Positions 23,051-33,860 of a stretch of DNA of 64,000 nucleotides are shown here, piece after piece. Every line of letters starts with the position of its first letter. Position 1 is the stretch's first letter. A program made the translations under genes and the position numbers. The notes beneath the pieces are model-generated. The model was not told where the DNA came from. It saw only the letters and a program-made list of their open reading frames with translations, and did no database searches. Source of the stretch: Diphasiastrum complanatum (lineage: Eukaryota > Streptophyta > Lycopodiopsida > Lycopodiales > Lycopodiaceae); contig CM055094.1 in NCBI GenBank assembly GCA_029204225.1, forward strand, positions 20,137,489 through 20,201,488, in the 5' to 3' direction.

Positions 23051-23458
23051 TTTGCCATGTGGCATACCGTTGTCATAGGTGTTTCGAAACCTCATGACAA
23101 GAAGCATGTCCTTGGGCATCAGTGTCACCCTCTTGCCATGAATGGAACACAGCATCGAATCCTCAAACAATTTTGTCTGGAAGTCCTCGTATGCAATATG
23201 GAGGGCCTCCAATGCAGCAATATTCCACCTCACTGCATAGGGCAGATGGGTTGTCATATCTTGTGTAATCTCCCTCACAGCCCGGTACAAGGCTGCTTTC
23301 AGGATCACAAGTTTGGTGTACCTCTACAAGGCCCTGATGTCCCTCAACCATGGACGACGAGGTCTTCCGCATCTTTGCGGACGTATGGGTTCAGATGTCT
23401 GGAGACGGGACAATTGAACAAAATGGGTAAGCCTAGCAGTTTGCTTCGTCCGAGCCAT
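23000..23458 (-). pseudogene. CENH3-like histone H3 variant, left-arm copy
   Basis: The frame starts with ATG and MARTKQTAR, the H3 tail signature with Lys4; the residue at position 9 is Leu. A short tail (about 35 residues) leads into a histone fold: LRDIRAL at 38-44, a longer first loop than in canonical H3 with a Trp (VRWNIAALEAL), then LFEDSMLCSIH and RVTLMPKD. The extended loop with Trp and SMLC.IH..RVTLM are features of plant CENH3 rather than canonical H3. Codon 45 is TAG (23,324-23,326) where the right copy has CAG. The frame runs on into CATGG-array sequence after about residue 130, so the C-terminus is foreign. No intron interrupts the fold, unlike typical plant CENH3 genes, which suggests a retrocopy. 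Confidence 0.7.
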
Positions 23459-23594
23459 TGAGGCCGGATATCTATACCATGCGAGGATGGAGATACAACA
23501 GAAGAGAGAGCTAAATTATCTCGCGTAATGGTGACACTGAGAACTCTAAGGGTGATATCGCTACAACGCGAGAGAGTGGCAAAGACAGGCGGGG
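23459..23594 (-). other. 5' leader of the CENH3-like frame, truncated
   Basis: Matches 60,470-60,605 in the right arm: a pyrimidine-rich, relatively CpG-rich leader directly before the ATG. At 23,595 it is fused to gene Q exon 3, so the upstream half of the leader and the CACGTG array found in the right arm are missing here. Confidence 0.55.
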
Positions 23595-24593
23595 TGGGGT
23601 AGGAAATTGTTTTATATGTACTTGTCCAAATGCCTCTTTGATAATTTCAAACATTGTGTCATATGCATCCCTGCTAATACCAGAATAATCACATGATCCT
23701 TGTATCAATTTTCGGTCAATGGTCTTGCCGACTTCACCCATAAGTGCCTCTGCAATCTTGGGCTTGATTCGAGAATATCGTTGATTTCCAAGTAGACTCG
23801 TCGTTGACTTGGCTGTAAGTACTGCACTCAAAGACTTTCCAATCATGTCCTGTTCTTTCAGATTTTCATTGGTGACTAAAGCTGCTCTGCAAAATAAAAA
23901 TAAGATTTAGAAAAAAACAATTCACAACCATTGATGTGCTAGATGAAACAAAACACATGAATAGTTTAAAACACAATCCTACTTGAAAGCATATATTCTT
24001 TTTTTCCGTTGAGCCCCACTTGTTGAGAGCTCGTCAATAGTTTTTAAAATAACTCTTTTTCGCTTATTGTTCAGTATTTTCTTCCGTAATGTGTTTACTT
24101 CTACATTTATTTGACAATATGAGGTACACAATGTTTGTACAATTAGTTTCATATTGTCAGTTTCTTGGTTAAGGTTTAATATAATATCTTGCAAACGAGG
24201 ATTATCTATTTTCAAGATTTCATTTTCTTCTTTTGTTTGCAAAAAAAAATTTCTTTTTCTCGGTAGTCAGTAAGCAAACCATTCAACATATTTTCCAAAC
24301 AGTGGATTTTTTTTCATTGAATAACTAATGCCATAACTTTTCAATCTTTCACAATAATCCACTAGACTATCGTGTCCTTCACACGAAAACAATATGAGTT
24401 GCGTGACCGATCTAAAATTTGGATGTTGCATTGAGCTTGGATCGATTGGATACAAACATCCATCAACCCATAGATCATAATGTTTCCTGTCTTTCGTCCT
24501 TTGGTGAGCTGGTAAGGTGGATCCTTTCAGATTCTTTCTCGACAGTGGAGCATATTCTATGGGAAGATCAATATGGACATGATATTTAGACAT
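23595..24593 (-). pseudogene. gene Q, left-arm copy: unidentified multi-exon gene, truncated
   Basis: Product not recognised. It starts at ATG 24,593 (MSKYHVHIDLPIEYAPL) and runs 108 codons to a TGA at 24,267. It then continues in the same frame with a Lys/Glu/Asn-rich, likely coiled-coil segment (ENEILKIDNPRLQDIILNLNQE; 24,242-23,993). A 106-base intron is well supported: donor CAA|GTAGGA at 23,992 and acceptor TTTTGCAG at 23,887. Joining the exons keeps the frame (IYAFK then AALVTNENL). Exon 3 reads on through KSLSAVLTAKSTTSLLGNQRYS and CDYSGISRDAYDTMF to about 23,597, where it is fused to the CENH3 leader. Unlike the right copy, exon 3 has no stop before that point. Confidence 0.55.
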
Positions 24594-24609
24594 CTTAATA
24601 ATCGATAGA

Positions 24610-25060
24610 TTAATCTAGTAGAAAACCCACTTGTTATATATCTTGTAAGCTATTAAAACTCGTCTTAATTATAAAAAAAAATAATTGTAAAAGTTTGAAA
24701 TGACCTTGGCGCTCTTTTTGATCCATCACACTCATGTTTCTTGCCTTATATGCAAAATCAAAGCTTTGTAGTTATGAGCAAAGTAAGCAAAATATTTTTT
24801 CAATAGATTTGTGTCGAAATTGCAAATTTTGAATTGCAAAAGTTTGAGATAACCTTGCCACTCCATTTGATCCAACACACTCCATATTTTCATAATTTCA
24901 AAAATTTAGATTCACGTTGGCGCTCATTGTGATCCAAAATATTCAAAGTTTCTTGCCATGATTTGCAGATCGATAAGACTATTTTTCTTTGATGTGAACG
25001 CTTTAGTAGATGGAAAGAAAACTTTGATGTGCAATACGATTTGCATTTACATGAGAAGTC
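24610..25060 (-). repeat. module E, upstream region of gene Q
   Basis: Non-coding or weakly coding region between P and Q, also at 31,540-31,960 (minus), 49,920-50,360 and 57,620-58,160. It contains diverged internal repeats around GGATCA with (C/G)AA(G/C)GT words; in one frame these read LDQMERQG.F and MDQKE.QGHF. It could hold the Q promoter, but no clear TATA box was found. Confidence 0.45.
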
Positions 25061-25069
25061 ATGTTAGTT

Positions 25070-26240
25070 AATGGTAGAAAATAGAATCTTGAAGTATGGA
25101 CCCCACGCGTTGCGGCTACCCAACTTTCAGTTAACTACATATGTTACTAGTGAGGTCAAGTCATCGGAGTTGTGCGGGCAGACCAAGAACTCGGTCGGAG
25201 TTTTAAAATTCGACGATTTTCTCTCTCTTACATGGCATTTCTTAGACAGCCCTTTTGTGCCATGGAACTCCTCGAATGTAAACTCCATATCATTTGAGTC
25301 TGTTTCATCTGATGAAGCATGACGCTTCCCTTGTATCGATCCGTCGTCTGTGACATAGAGTACATGGGTGTCTTTCTCGATGTAAGCTTCACTAGGTCGA
25401 CCGTTTGGTTCTTTGCAGTTGGCCCTTGTGGAGAGAAGGAACTCTTTCTCTTTTGAGAAGCCGCTTGCGTGGAATCTGTTGCAATAGGCCTAGAAGTAGA
25501 GTTGGTATTCTTGGCTGGTTCTGAGGGAGTCTCCCAAGCTTTTATCTACTAGCATCGAGGTCGGTGGCTCAACTGTTGCAAAGTGACATCTATCAGAAGG
25601 TAGCCCAATAATTGGAGGTTTGCTTGTTCTTGATATAGTCATGGAGGCAGTTGGAAGCAAACTGGGCCCAGTCATAAAGGTTCTGATCGTGTAGTCTAGA
25701 GTCAGCCATCATGTGGAATAGTTTCATGGGGATACGCGTGATCTTGGACCTATAGGCCTATGTATATTTCGTTAGATAGGCGCACGGAGCAGCTAAGGGC
25801 TTATCATTTATGACCTCGATAAGGTAACCATCTTTTTTTTTCCATTTGTCCACTGAGGGGTCTATGTATTTGAAGTATGTTGTGGACTCAATCTTTTTGA
25901 GGGTCCTATTGACTGTGTTTGGTCCCGTAGGGAAGCCAAATGTATTGAGGTCAGCTCCAGAAATAGGGATAATATAAACACAATTTTGGTTAGGAGGTAA
26001 CATGAACTGGAAAATTTGATGGTGTGGTTATAAGCAATATGCAATCGAAACGGGCTCTGATAGCCACTGATGAAAAGAGGAAGTTGGAACTCTATGTGGC
26101 TCAGGAACTAGTGTGCCTCCTGGTACCAAGTGTTCATCTCAGAGATATCGAGGCTTTCCATGGTGATGTCAATTCTGTCTTGAGTTGGGTCATCAGAACT
26201 GGAAGGTGTTGTGGCAGACAGGTTCTGGACTCGGCTGATG
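25070..26240 (-). pseudogene. gene P, copy 5: unidentified repeat-borne gene
   Basis: Decayed copy of P. The best preserved stretch is 26,003-25,758 (minus), MLPPNQNCVYIIPISGADLNTFGF to KPLAAPCAYLTKYT, ended by TAG where copy P8 has CAG. Further downstream, in shifted frames, are NLYDWAQFASNCLHDYIKNK and a tail with SSDETDSNDMEF. Upstream is module S with the 12-residue repeat. Product unknown; see P8 at 45,103. Confidence 0.45.
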
Positions 26241-26269
26241 ACTCTGTTGAAGGTTCGGCTCTGGTAACA

Positions 26270-26560
26270 GACAAGTGGAGTCTCAGTTCGGTCGACTGTG
26301 GAGGGCTTCGGATCGGTTGTCTTTGGATGGACTTGGCTCAGTTAACTTTGTATGCAGAGTATGGACGCTCAACTCAGTCCATGGTGAATGCAGAGTATGG
26401 ACGCTCAGCTTGGTCCATAGTGATTGTAGAGCATGGGGCCTAGGCTCTCTGAGCAGTGTATGTAGAGTATTGCTCGGCAGTGTATGGAGACTAGAAATTT
26501 GTGGAAAACTTTGGAGCAATGTTGCTTTGATAGGATGTGAAAACGATGATTATTGCATGA
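26270..26560 (-). repeat. module S fragment (copy 5)
   Basis: Inverted S module with three 36-bp coding units, directly upstream of P5. It is joined at about 26,550 to 85 bases of copia leader and then to gypsy AT-rich tail. The right-arm equivalent is 56,220-56,520. Confidence 0.6.
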
Positions 26561-26639
26561 TGATTCAACTGATCTTGTAGGAATGATTTGAAGAGGCATA
26601 TTTATGTGCATATGATTCCTTTTGGTTCAGGTTAGGTCG

Positions 26640-27053
26640 TAATTTAAAAAATATTTTTCTTGATACAAGAATTGTAATTTAAAACACTTTTAAAATTTTT
26701 AAAAAAAATTAAAAACTTTTGTTTTAATAAGCAAAAAGTTTTTTTTTAGTTATTCTAATGGTTGTGTCCAATGATTTTATTTTGAATAGTATTATTATTT
26801 CATATAAGGTGATGTGCAAAAATTAATAAATTTTTTTTTTAGCATTACAATATCTTTATTTGAAGCATTTTAAATATGGGTATTTTTTTATAAAATTAAA
26901 AAAAAAATTTGTCTCCATGTCATTTCTTTTTTTTTGGGATTATCGTGTTTCATTATGAACAATCTTAGTAAATTCTTCCCTGCTGCATCCTTCTAAAATT
27001 AGATGAATGGCTTTTTTCTTTGGCTACACAAGCTCGCCAGAAATGTTGTCAAG
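26640..27053 (-). repeat. AT-rich gypsy tail (G4)
   Basis: Inverted and shortened version of 2,660-3,430, with T and A homopolymers. No gene visible. Confidence 0.55.
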
Positions 27054-27864
27054 TCACACACACTTTTCTCTTTTTACGCCAGCACATGATTGATTTGCTG
27101 CAAACCCTTCTGCTAAACTCCTTGCCAACTTAGGAGATGCTGAAAACATCAAAGAGATTGAATGCCTCCTCAAAAGACCACGTTTTTTCACTGTCCAAGA
27201 TAAATTCTTCCAAAACTCAAATGAAAGGCCTGGTTCTTTCAACCTAAACAACCCTAGTTCGGTGGTTTATGGACAAAATATGAGAAAAAGAAAGAAGTAT
27301 ACATGATATAAAGAAAAGGAAGGACAAGGCAGTGGTGCAAAAGAAGACTTACTGGCTAAAAGACTAAACTTTTATAGGTATTAACTAGCTCGCAGGATGA
27401 CGAGGATCTGCATAGAAGAACTCTCACTAGGAATACGGTGGATCGACTACAGCTCAGCACGCGCAAGGACAAGGCAAAGATACTTTTACATTTACGCTAC
27501 TGTAATAGAATGTTTGAGACCATTCATGTGAGACACTTTTACACTCGTATTTTATTACAATCTTTGGCCTTATATACACAAGTCCTTCCATAATATTGTG
27601 TTTGCTTGGTCATACTTACCTAACATCAAAAGTGAATGGTACTTTTTGTTTGATGTTTTCTGCAATTTTGAAATTGAAAATCTATCTTTATGTTCTTGCT
27701 CTTTTCTAAAACATTTCAAAGATTTCATTTCAAAAAAATTTGATTATGTTCTAACAACGGACTGCAATATAATTAGAAGTATGTACCTCAAAAAATCTTA
27801 GCTATTTAGGAAAAACATCATTGAACTCTTGTTTTGAATCTTGCATTAAAAGCTGTTCTTGATG
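27054..27864 (-). repeat. gypsy-module 3' segment (G4)
   Basis: Inverted copy of 1,906-2,660. The LFRLKEPGLSFEF ORF is 27,054-27,251. The rest is non-coding. Confidence 0.6.
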
Positions 27865-28518
27865 CTAATTTCTGGTGTTAAAGCATGTTAACACATTCAC
27901 ATCACAATGCATACGAGATTTCAAAACAAGATGAAAAAGCTCATACTTAGAATTATGTAGTTTTTCCATAACTTCCACCGAGGAAACCATTAGTGATGGG
28001 AGTACATTAGTCTCCCTATAAATAGAGACTATCTGGTCAAACTTATCTTTAAATACAATAGTATGGCTTTTAAAATCTATTTTCAACGAATCTGATTTAT
28101 CAAAAAACCATTCATATCCTAGGATTACATAAGTTCTATCAAGATTGATAACATGGAAGTCGAGCCGCTCAACATGATCTTGCATCCGAACCTCCAAATT
28201 AGGGACTTTCACATCCCAAACTTCTGTGTCTGACCCTGAGGCTAGAGGACCACATAATGTTGATCACTGGCCATGGTGGGCACCCGAAGCTTCTATACAA
28301 GCCGCACATTCAAAAAGGTTGTGAGTACCTCCAAATTCAAACATTATACTTATGTCTTTCCCTAGAATATTGCCTTTAACTTGAAACCATTGATTAGACT
28401 TGAAAGAAAGTGTACTGAAGTTACAAGTATATTCACAACCATTTAACAAATCAGCTTTCAATTCACAACCATTTAACAAATCGACTTTCAATTTACCTAT
28501 CGGTAAATCCATTGCCAT
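27865..28518 (-). pseudogene. Ty3/gypsy retropepsin region and connector (G4)
   Basis: Minus-strand remnants of gypsy protease. The frame 28,518-28,264 holds a 30-bp tandem duplication (LLNGCE twice) and then KGNILGKDISIMFEFGGTHN, which resembles the flap start and active-site loop of retropepsin. The D-S/T-G triad is replaced by E-F-G, so the protease is dead. A second frame, 28,212-27,865, contains VERLDFHVINLDRTYVILGYEWF, the ILG..W end of the fold, and the connector KSHTIVFKDKFDQ. Stops or frame changes separate the two parts. Right-arm equivalent: 53,455-54,107. Confidence 0.7.
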
Positions 28519-28531
28519 GAAACTTGATGAT

Positions 28532-28750
28532 TTATTTTCCCTCTCGGATCTCTGTTTGGCATGATGCCCAAGTTTGTTGGCAAGCAGTAGCTTCTAGTTC
28601 ATCAAAAAATAGATTTTTTATCTTATTATTTTTTGGCTTTTCATTCTTAGGCTTTTGGGCTGATTGGCTGTGCAAACTCTTCCGTGAGGCAATCACGGTG
28701 CTATCATAGGCTTTAGCTACTCGGATAGCATCTTTCAATATGGAGGACAT
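28532..28750 (-). pseudogene. Lys-rich segment before the gypsy protease
   Basis: A 72-codon frame immediately upstream of the protease remnant, with SSILKDAIRVAK, a Lys/Asn/Pro-rich stretch (KPKNEKPKNNK) and ATACQQTWASC. From its position it is probably the end of gag, but no zinc knuckle is complete. The right copy 53,154-53,441 extends further upstream. Confidence 0.45.
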
Positions 28751-28759
28751 TCCATTTGC

Positions 28760-29255
28760 ACTCCTTTTGGTAATCGGCTAACAATCCATACTATGAATTG
28801 CCACTGTGCCAATTTCCAATCAAGTGACCCTTAAGTGATTATTAGAAGCCTTTTTCAAATGGAAAAAAATAGCATACACCTCTAAAAGGATACGGTTGCT
28901 AGGTCTACAAAGTACTCAACAAAAATTGCTTTTTTTTTAAGGCTTTCAATTGCCTTAACCCAAAAAAGTAAATAGGGAAAAAGTAATGGCAAACCTAAAT
29001 GCAATAAAGGAACTTTCAAAATACCTATTCAAGAGCAAAAAATCCAAAATCCCCCCCCCCCAATTAATGTAACTAGTAACATTATTCTCAAAGCATCTAC
29101 GATGAGCTACAAACAACACTTGGAGAGTAAAGAATTAGGAATCTGTCAAATACTCTTGCATCTAGTATTTGGAAAGTTAGACATAATGATGGTATCATAA
29201 GAATGAGTTAGAGAAGCTTGTGAAGCCATCCAGAGGTGTGTTGTTGTTTTATTAG
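28760..29255 (-). repeat. spacer and module T' with C tract
   Basis: Links the gypsy fragment to the reverse transcriptase. Includes an 11-base C run (29,051-29,061) that mirrors the G run at 52,911-52,921. Module T' begins at about 29,070. No gene. Confidence 0.5.
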
Positions 29256-29259
29256 TTGC

Positions 29260-30168
29260 CTAGATACATATCAAGCTACCCCAAGTTACCACAAACCTAT
29301 TATATGAGTTAAACACGGGTCTATATGAGGCAAGGTGTATATATTGCAAAAAGCAAAAAGGAAGGTCTCCCCTTTTATCATATTTGGACAGATGTGTACA
29401 ACCGGTAATTGGGTTAAAGGTAATTGTAATATTCAGAAAGTTCACCAAATTACATGTGTTGTCGTTTCCGCCTATCTCAAGGTATTCCAGGGGATAGATC
29501 CAAAAAGGATTGTCAGGTGTTCTTGGTTGAGTCTTGTCTAGGAAACGTCCAACCTTATGATTATTGATAAAGCATATATCGTCAATGTACCTGAACGAAT
29601 ATTTGAAGTCGTTTATAAATTTAATTTCCCCTAATCTTGCAAGCCTCTTAATAAACTGCATTTTCAAAAAATAAAAGTACCAATTACAAGACACTGGTGA
29701 ATATGAAAAACCCATTGGTATTTTCCCGACCTGTCGCCAAGTATGATCCCCAAGTCTGATAATGCAATTGTCTATCAAATAGGAATTCCAAATGCATAAG
29801 GTATTCTTGCGGTCTATAGTACTCCATTCATATGAACCTGTATTTTTCGAAACCCATTTAAAATCATTGGTTCCAGATAGTCGTTTGTATTTGAGCAATT
29901 TGATTTTGGCAATCGAACAAATCATTTTAGTCATAATAGTTTTCAAATCGTCAATCCTGTTCAAAGAAATATTGCTTTTTTGGGGGTAACCTAATTCTTT
30001 GCTTGCTGGTTTTTTGAGTTTGTAATGTAATTTCAGGCTGAAATTTTCAGCACACAAGGCTTGTAGGAGGGCGCGTTCCTGCATCCATCTAATGTGTGGT
30101 TTCGACACATTTTGGTGCTGATTTTTTAGATTTGATACTTGTTGTTTTTTGTGTCTTTTAGGGCACAT
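29260..30168 (-). pseudogene. reverse transcriptase of the YIDD, non-LTR (Penelope/TERT-like) kind, defective
   Basis: A 302-codon ATG frame. Visible motifs: IPMGFSYSP at 150-158 (motif B' type), FRYIDDI at 192-198 (catalytic motif C), IYPLEYLEI at 224-232, and SKYDKRGDLPF at 261-271. The last resembles the Y.KR.D.. element after the palm in a YIDD family known from animals and protists. The metal-binding Asp of motif A should lie in a DFSTMY-like segment before NIPL; here that place reads GYPQKSNISLN with no Asp, so a deletion has removed it. The last 12 residues come from module T'. One of two adjacent Gly residues before PMG is Lys here. Enzyme activity is not expected. Confidence 0.7.
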
Positions 30169-30189
30169 TTAGGGTATGAAAAAGTTTAT

Positions 30190-30600
30190 CTTCTCTAGGT
30201 CCACTCAAGCCTACATGGCAGAGGGCCCAGTTGACTTGACATACAAGGTTATGGTAGGCCTACATGGCTTGCCACATGGCAACCCTCAAGCCTGCATGAT
30301 TTGCCATGTGGTAGACGTATGTGGCTTGCCATGTGGTAGTGTGCGATAGGCTTCGCAAATAGCAGACCACGTAGGCAGAGCCTGGTTGGCTTGCCAGCCT
30401 ATGATGGGCCTACGTGGCTTGCCACGTGACTAGCCCCAAGCCTGCATGATTTGCCACATGGCAGCCATACGTGACTTGACACGTGGGCACCTATGACAGC
30501 CTTGGTCAATGGCAGGCCTATGTGGCCTGCTACACAAGTCTATGGTAGGCCATGTGGTAAACCACACAAGCCTATGGTAGGACTATGTGGTTGTAGTTGT
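30190..30600 (-). repeat. CATGG-rich array, second left-arm block
   Basis: Same family of degenerate units as 21,913-23,050, between the reverse transcriptase and the short ORF at 30,583. Mirrors 51,290-51,715. Confidence 0.7.
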
Positions 30601-30654
30601 AGCCTCAACTCGTCGAATGTTGACCTTTCTGAAATCCCTGGAATCACCGGCCAT
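30583..30654 (-). CDS. 23-codon ORF downstream of the CACGTG/TATA unit
   Basis: ATG in good context (ACAATGGCC), encoding MAGDSRDFRKVNIRRVEA and a run of Thr before TAG. It lies about 25 bases downstream of the minus-strand TATATAA at 30,678-30,684. The right-arm equivalent, 51,253-51,324, keeps the frame with three changed residues. It may be the first exon of a gene cut off by the CATGG array. Confidence 0.35.
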   Translation of the reverse strand: MAGDSRDFRKVNIRRVEATTTTT

Positions 30655-30677
30655 TGTACAATCCCCGAGAATGGACT

Positions 30678-31153
30678 TATATAGGAGAAAAAAGTTGGCA
30701 CGTGTGAATCCCAGCGACACGTGGCCCAGTCAGTAGCTGACATGTGGAACCACACGTTTGTATATGCATGTGTGAAATTGCACATCTGGATCAACACGTG
30801 TGGGATCCCATGTGGGGACACGTGGCCGAATGGATCAGCGACATGTGTTCTTGCACGTATCGGCTCACACGTGTGGTCACGTGGCCCAATCAGTACTTGA
30901 TGTGTGGGACCACACTTCTGTATCCGCATGTATGAAACTTGCACATGTGGCCATGTGGTCGAATGGTTTGGTGACGTGTGTTCTGGCATGTGTTAGCTCG
31001 CACGTGTGGGCACGTGGCCGAATGGCAGATTGACGTGTATTGTAGCATGTGTGGTCTCACACGTGTGGATGGTTGTATTACATGCCATAGATCTGATCCG
31101 TTGTTGGATCGACGAGTGTACGACTTGGGTTTTATTGGTTCTAGCTATATAAA
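30678..31153. promoter_or_regulatory. CACGTG array flanked by outward TATA boxes, left arm
   Basis: About 390 bases contain nine CACGTG hexamers, the palindromic core of the plant G-box bound by bZIP and bHLH factors, plus many near matches (CATGTG, CACGTA). TATATAA on the minus strand (30,678-30,684) points toward the 23-codon ORF; TATATAAA on the plus strand (31,146-31,153) points the other way. This looks like a bidirectional promoter, but it is inferred from sequence only. Other copies: 50,755-51,230 and 59,806-60,277. Confidence 0.5.
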
Positions 31154-31167
31154 TGTTGTTTGATCAG

Positions 31168-31465
31168 TTAAAACATTTCGCTAAATTTTGGATTTTCACT
31201 CCCTGTAGCTCTTGGTGTGTGAACCAAATGCCATTCCACCTTAAAATCACCTATTCTAGGAACATTGAGTGGTATGTCGCTCATATGATTCTTAATTATC
31301 TCTGGATATTTTGTTTTACTAAAAATCCAAAATAGAATTTCATGATCTTCTTCAAAACCTGTTTGAAACTTGGTTCCTGTCTGGTAAGGTGGATCCTTTC
31401 AGATTTTTTCTCGACAGTGGAGCATATTCTGTGGGAAGATCAATATGTAGATGATATTTAGACAT
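31168..31465 (-). pseudogene. gene Q fragment: first exon fused to last exon, left arm
   Basis: Starts with the Q start region (decayed) near 31,465 and jumps to the Q last-exon sequence (KNHMSDTPLNVPRIGDFKVEW type, decayed), ending at TAA 31,168. The same internal deletion is seen at 50,435-50,740, so it arose before the arms separated. Confidence 0.5.
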
Positions 31466-31539
31466 CTTAATAATCGATAGATTAATCTAGTAGAAAACCA
31501 ACTTGTTATATATCTTGTAAGCTATTAAAACTTGTCTTA

Positions 31540-31960
31540 ATTATAAAAAAAAACTAATTCGAAAAGTTTGAAATGACCTTGGTGCTCTTTTTGATCCATC
31601 ACACTCCAAGTTTCTTGCTTTATATGCAAAATCAAAGCTTTGCACTTATGAGCAAAATAAGCAAAACATTTTTTCAATAGATGTGTGCTGAAATTGCAAA
31701 TTTTTGAATTGCAAAACTTTGAAATAACCTTGCCGCTCCATTTGATCCAACACACTCCGTATTTTCTGAATTTCAAGATTCACGTTGGCGCTCATTGTGA
31801 TCCAAAATATTCAAAGTTTCTTGCCATGATTTTCAGATCGATAAGACTATTTTTCTTTGATGTGAACGCTTTGAGTAGATGGAAAGAAAACTTTGATGTG
31901 CAATACGATTTGCATTTACATGAGAAGTTATGTTAGTTAATGGTAGAAAAGAGAATCTTG
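31540..31960 (-). repeat. module E (second left-arm copy)
   Basis: Same region as 24,610-25,060, between P6 and the Q fragment. No gene. Confidence 0.45.
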
Positions 31961-32049
31961 AAGTATGGACCCCACGCGTTGCGGCTATCCAACTTCCAGT
32001 TAACTACATACGTTACTAGTGAGGTCAAGCTCCATATCATCTGAGTCTG

Positions 32050-33095
32050 TTTCATCTGATGAAGCATGATGCTTCGCTCGTATCTTGGTCCTTTGCCTGG
32101 ATTGTTGTGTTGGTGGTGGTTGGACCAGTGTGGTGGTGTCTTCATGTTGAGCAAAAGACTCTTCAGCAGAATGATCCTTCATCTGTGACATAGAGGACAT
32201 GGGTGTCTTTCTCGATGTAAGCTTCACTAGGCCAACTGTTTGGTGCTTTGCAGTTGGCCCTTGTGGAGAGAAGGAACTCTTTCTCTTTTGAGAAGCCGCT
32301 TGCGTGGAATCTGTTGCAATAGGCCTAGAAGTAGAGTTGGTATTCTTGGATGGTTCTGAGGGAGTCTCCCAAGCTTTTATCTACTAACATCAAGTGGTCT
32401 CGAACTTGAGGTCGGTGGCTCAACTGCTACAGTGACATCTATCAGAAGATAGCCCAATAATTGGAGTTTTGCTTGTTCTTGATATAGTCATGGAGGCAAT
32501 TGGAAGCAAACTGGGCCCAGTCATAAAGATTCTTATCGTGTAGTCTAGAATCAGACATCATGTGGAATAGTTTCATGGGGATACGCATGATCTTGGACCT
32601 ATAGCGCTATGTATATTTCGTTAGATAGGCGCATGGAGCAGCTAAGGGCTTATCATTTATGACCTCGATACGGTAACCATTTTTTTTTTTCCATTTGTCC
32701 ATTGAGGGGTCTATATATTTGAAGTATGTTGTGGATTCAATCTTTTTGAGGGTCCTGTTGATTGTGACTGTGTTTGGTCCCCTAGGGAAGCCAAATGTAT
32801 TGAGGTCAGCTCCAAAAATAGGGATAATATAAACAAAATTTTGGTTAGGAGGTAACATGAACTGGAAAATCTATGGGTGTGGTTATAAGCAATATGCAAT
32901 AGAAATGGGCTCTTATAGCCACTGAAAAGATGAAGTTGGAACTCTACGTGGCTCAAGAACTAGTGTGCCTCCTGGTACCAAGTGTTCATCTCAGAGATAT
33001 CGAGGCTTTCCATGGTGATGTCAATTATGTCTTGAGTTGGGTCATCAGAACTGGAAGATGTTGTGGCAGACATGTTCTGGACTCGGCTGATGACT
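32050..33095 (-). pseudogene. gene P, copy 6
   Basis: Decayed P gene. Core frame 32,858-32,607 (MLPPNQNFVYIIPIFGADLNTFGF onwards) ends at the same TAG as P5, P9 and P10. The downstream frame 32,227-32,000 preserves the tail best: TSRKTPMSSMSQMKDHSAEE, QPPPTQQSRQRTK and SSDETDSDDMELDLTSN, an acidic, likely disordered end. The frames are not continuous. Confidence 0.45.
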
Positions 33096-33099
33096 CTGT

Positions 33100-33860
33100 T
33101 GAAGGTTCAACTCTGGTAACAGACAGGTGGAGTCTCGGCTCGATCGACTGTGGAGGGCTTCGGATCAGTCGACTTTTGATGGACTCGGCTCAGTCAACTT
33201 TGTATGCAGAGTATGGACGCTCAATTCGTTCCACAGTGAATGCAGAGTATGTAAGCTCAGCTCGGTCCATGGTGATTGTAGAGTATGGGGGCGCGGCTCT
33301 ATGAGCAGTGTATGTAGAGTATTGCTCAGCAGTGTATGGAGAATAGAAATTTGTGGAAAAATTTGGAGCAATGTCGCTCTGATAGGATGTCGAAACGATG
33401 TTGTTTCTTCTCAATAACATACTAGTAGAGAGATTTCAACCCAAATCGGTGTTGAATGTGTGGGTTTGACAAGCTCTAGTAGCACTACCCCTCAGCATTC
33501 TCGTGCTAGATGTGACGATTTTTGTGTAATGTAGCAAGTCTCGACAGCTTAGGGTTTTTGAAAATGGACGATGATGGCACTCTGGATCCGTGGTGGATGT
33601 ATGTAGATGGTGTCCAAGGATGCAAAGGAGTAATCAAGCATGGTCGTAGCGAATGATAGATCACCACTAAAAGATGGAAAATCGATCCTTTGAAACTATA
33701 GCTTTTGAAAGCTTCTGAATTCCATTTCCATGCTTGAAGAAGGAAGTGCCAGCATCAAATCTTCTCCCATCAGAGTTTGTTTTCATTTCCTAAAAAGGAT
33801 GCATGGCAGCATGGCAGTAAAGCGTGATATTGTGAATTTTTGTAATGTTCTGCAACATTT
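33100..33860 (-). repeat. module S, copy 6
   Basis: Inverted module S with three 36-bp coding units, upstream of P6. The frame 33,420-33,190 reads through SPYTAEQYSTYTAHRAAPP and the 12-residue repeat. On the plus strand LEEGSASIKSSP is open at 33,730-33,912. Confidence 0.6.

Noticed and set aside
29260-30168. Retron or group II intron reverse transcriptase
   Set aside because: YIDD with the IYP.E and KYDKRGD elements fits a eukaryotic element; no group II RNA structure or maturase domain was seen.
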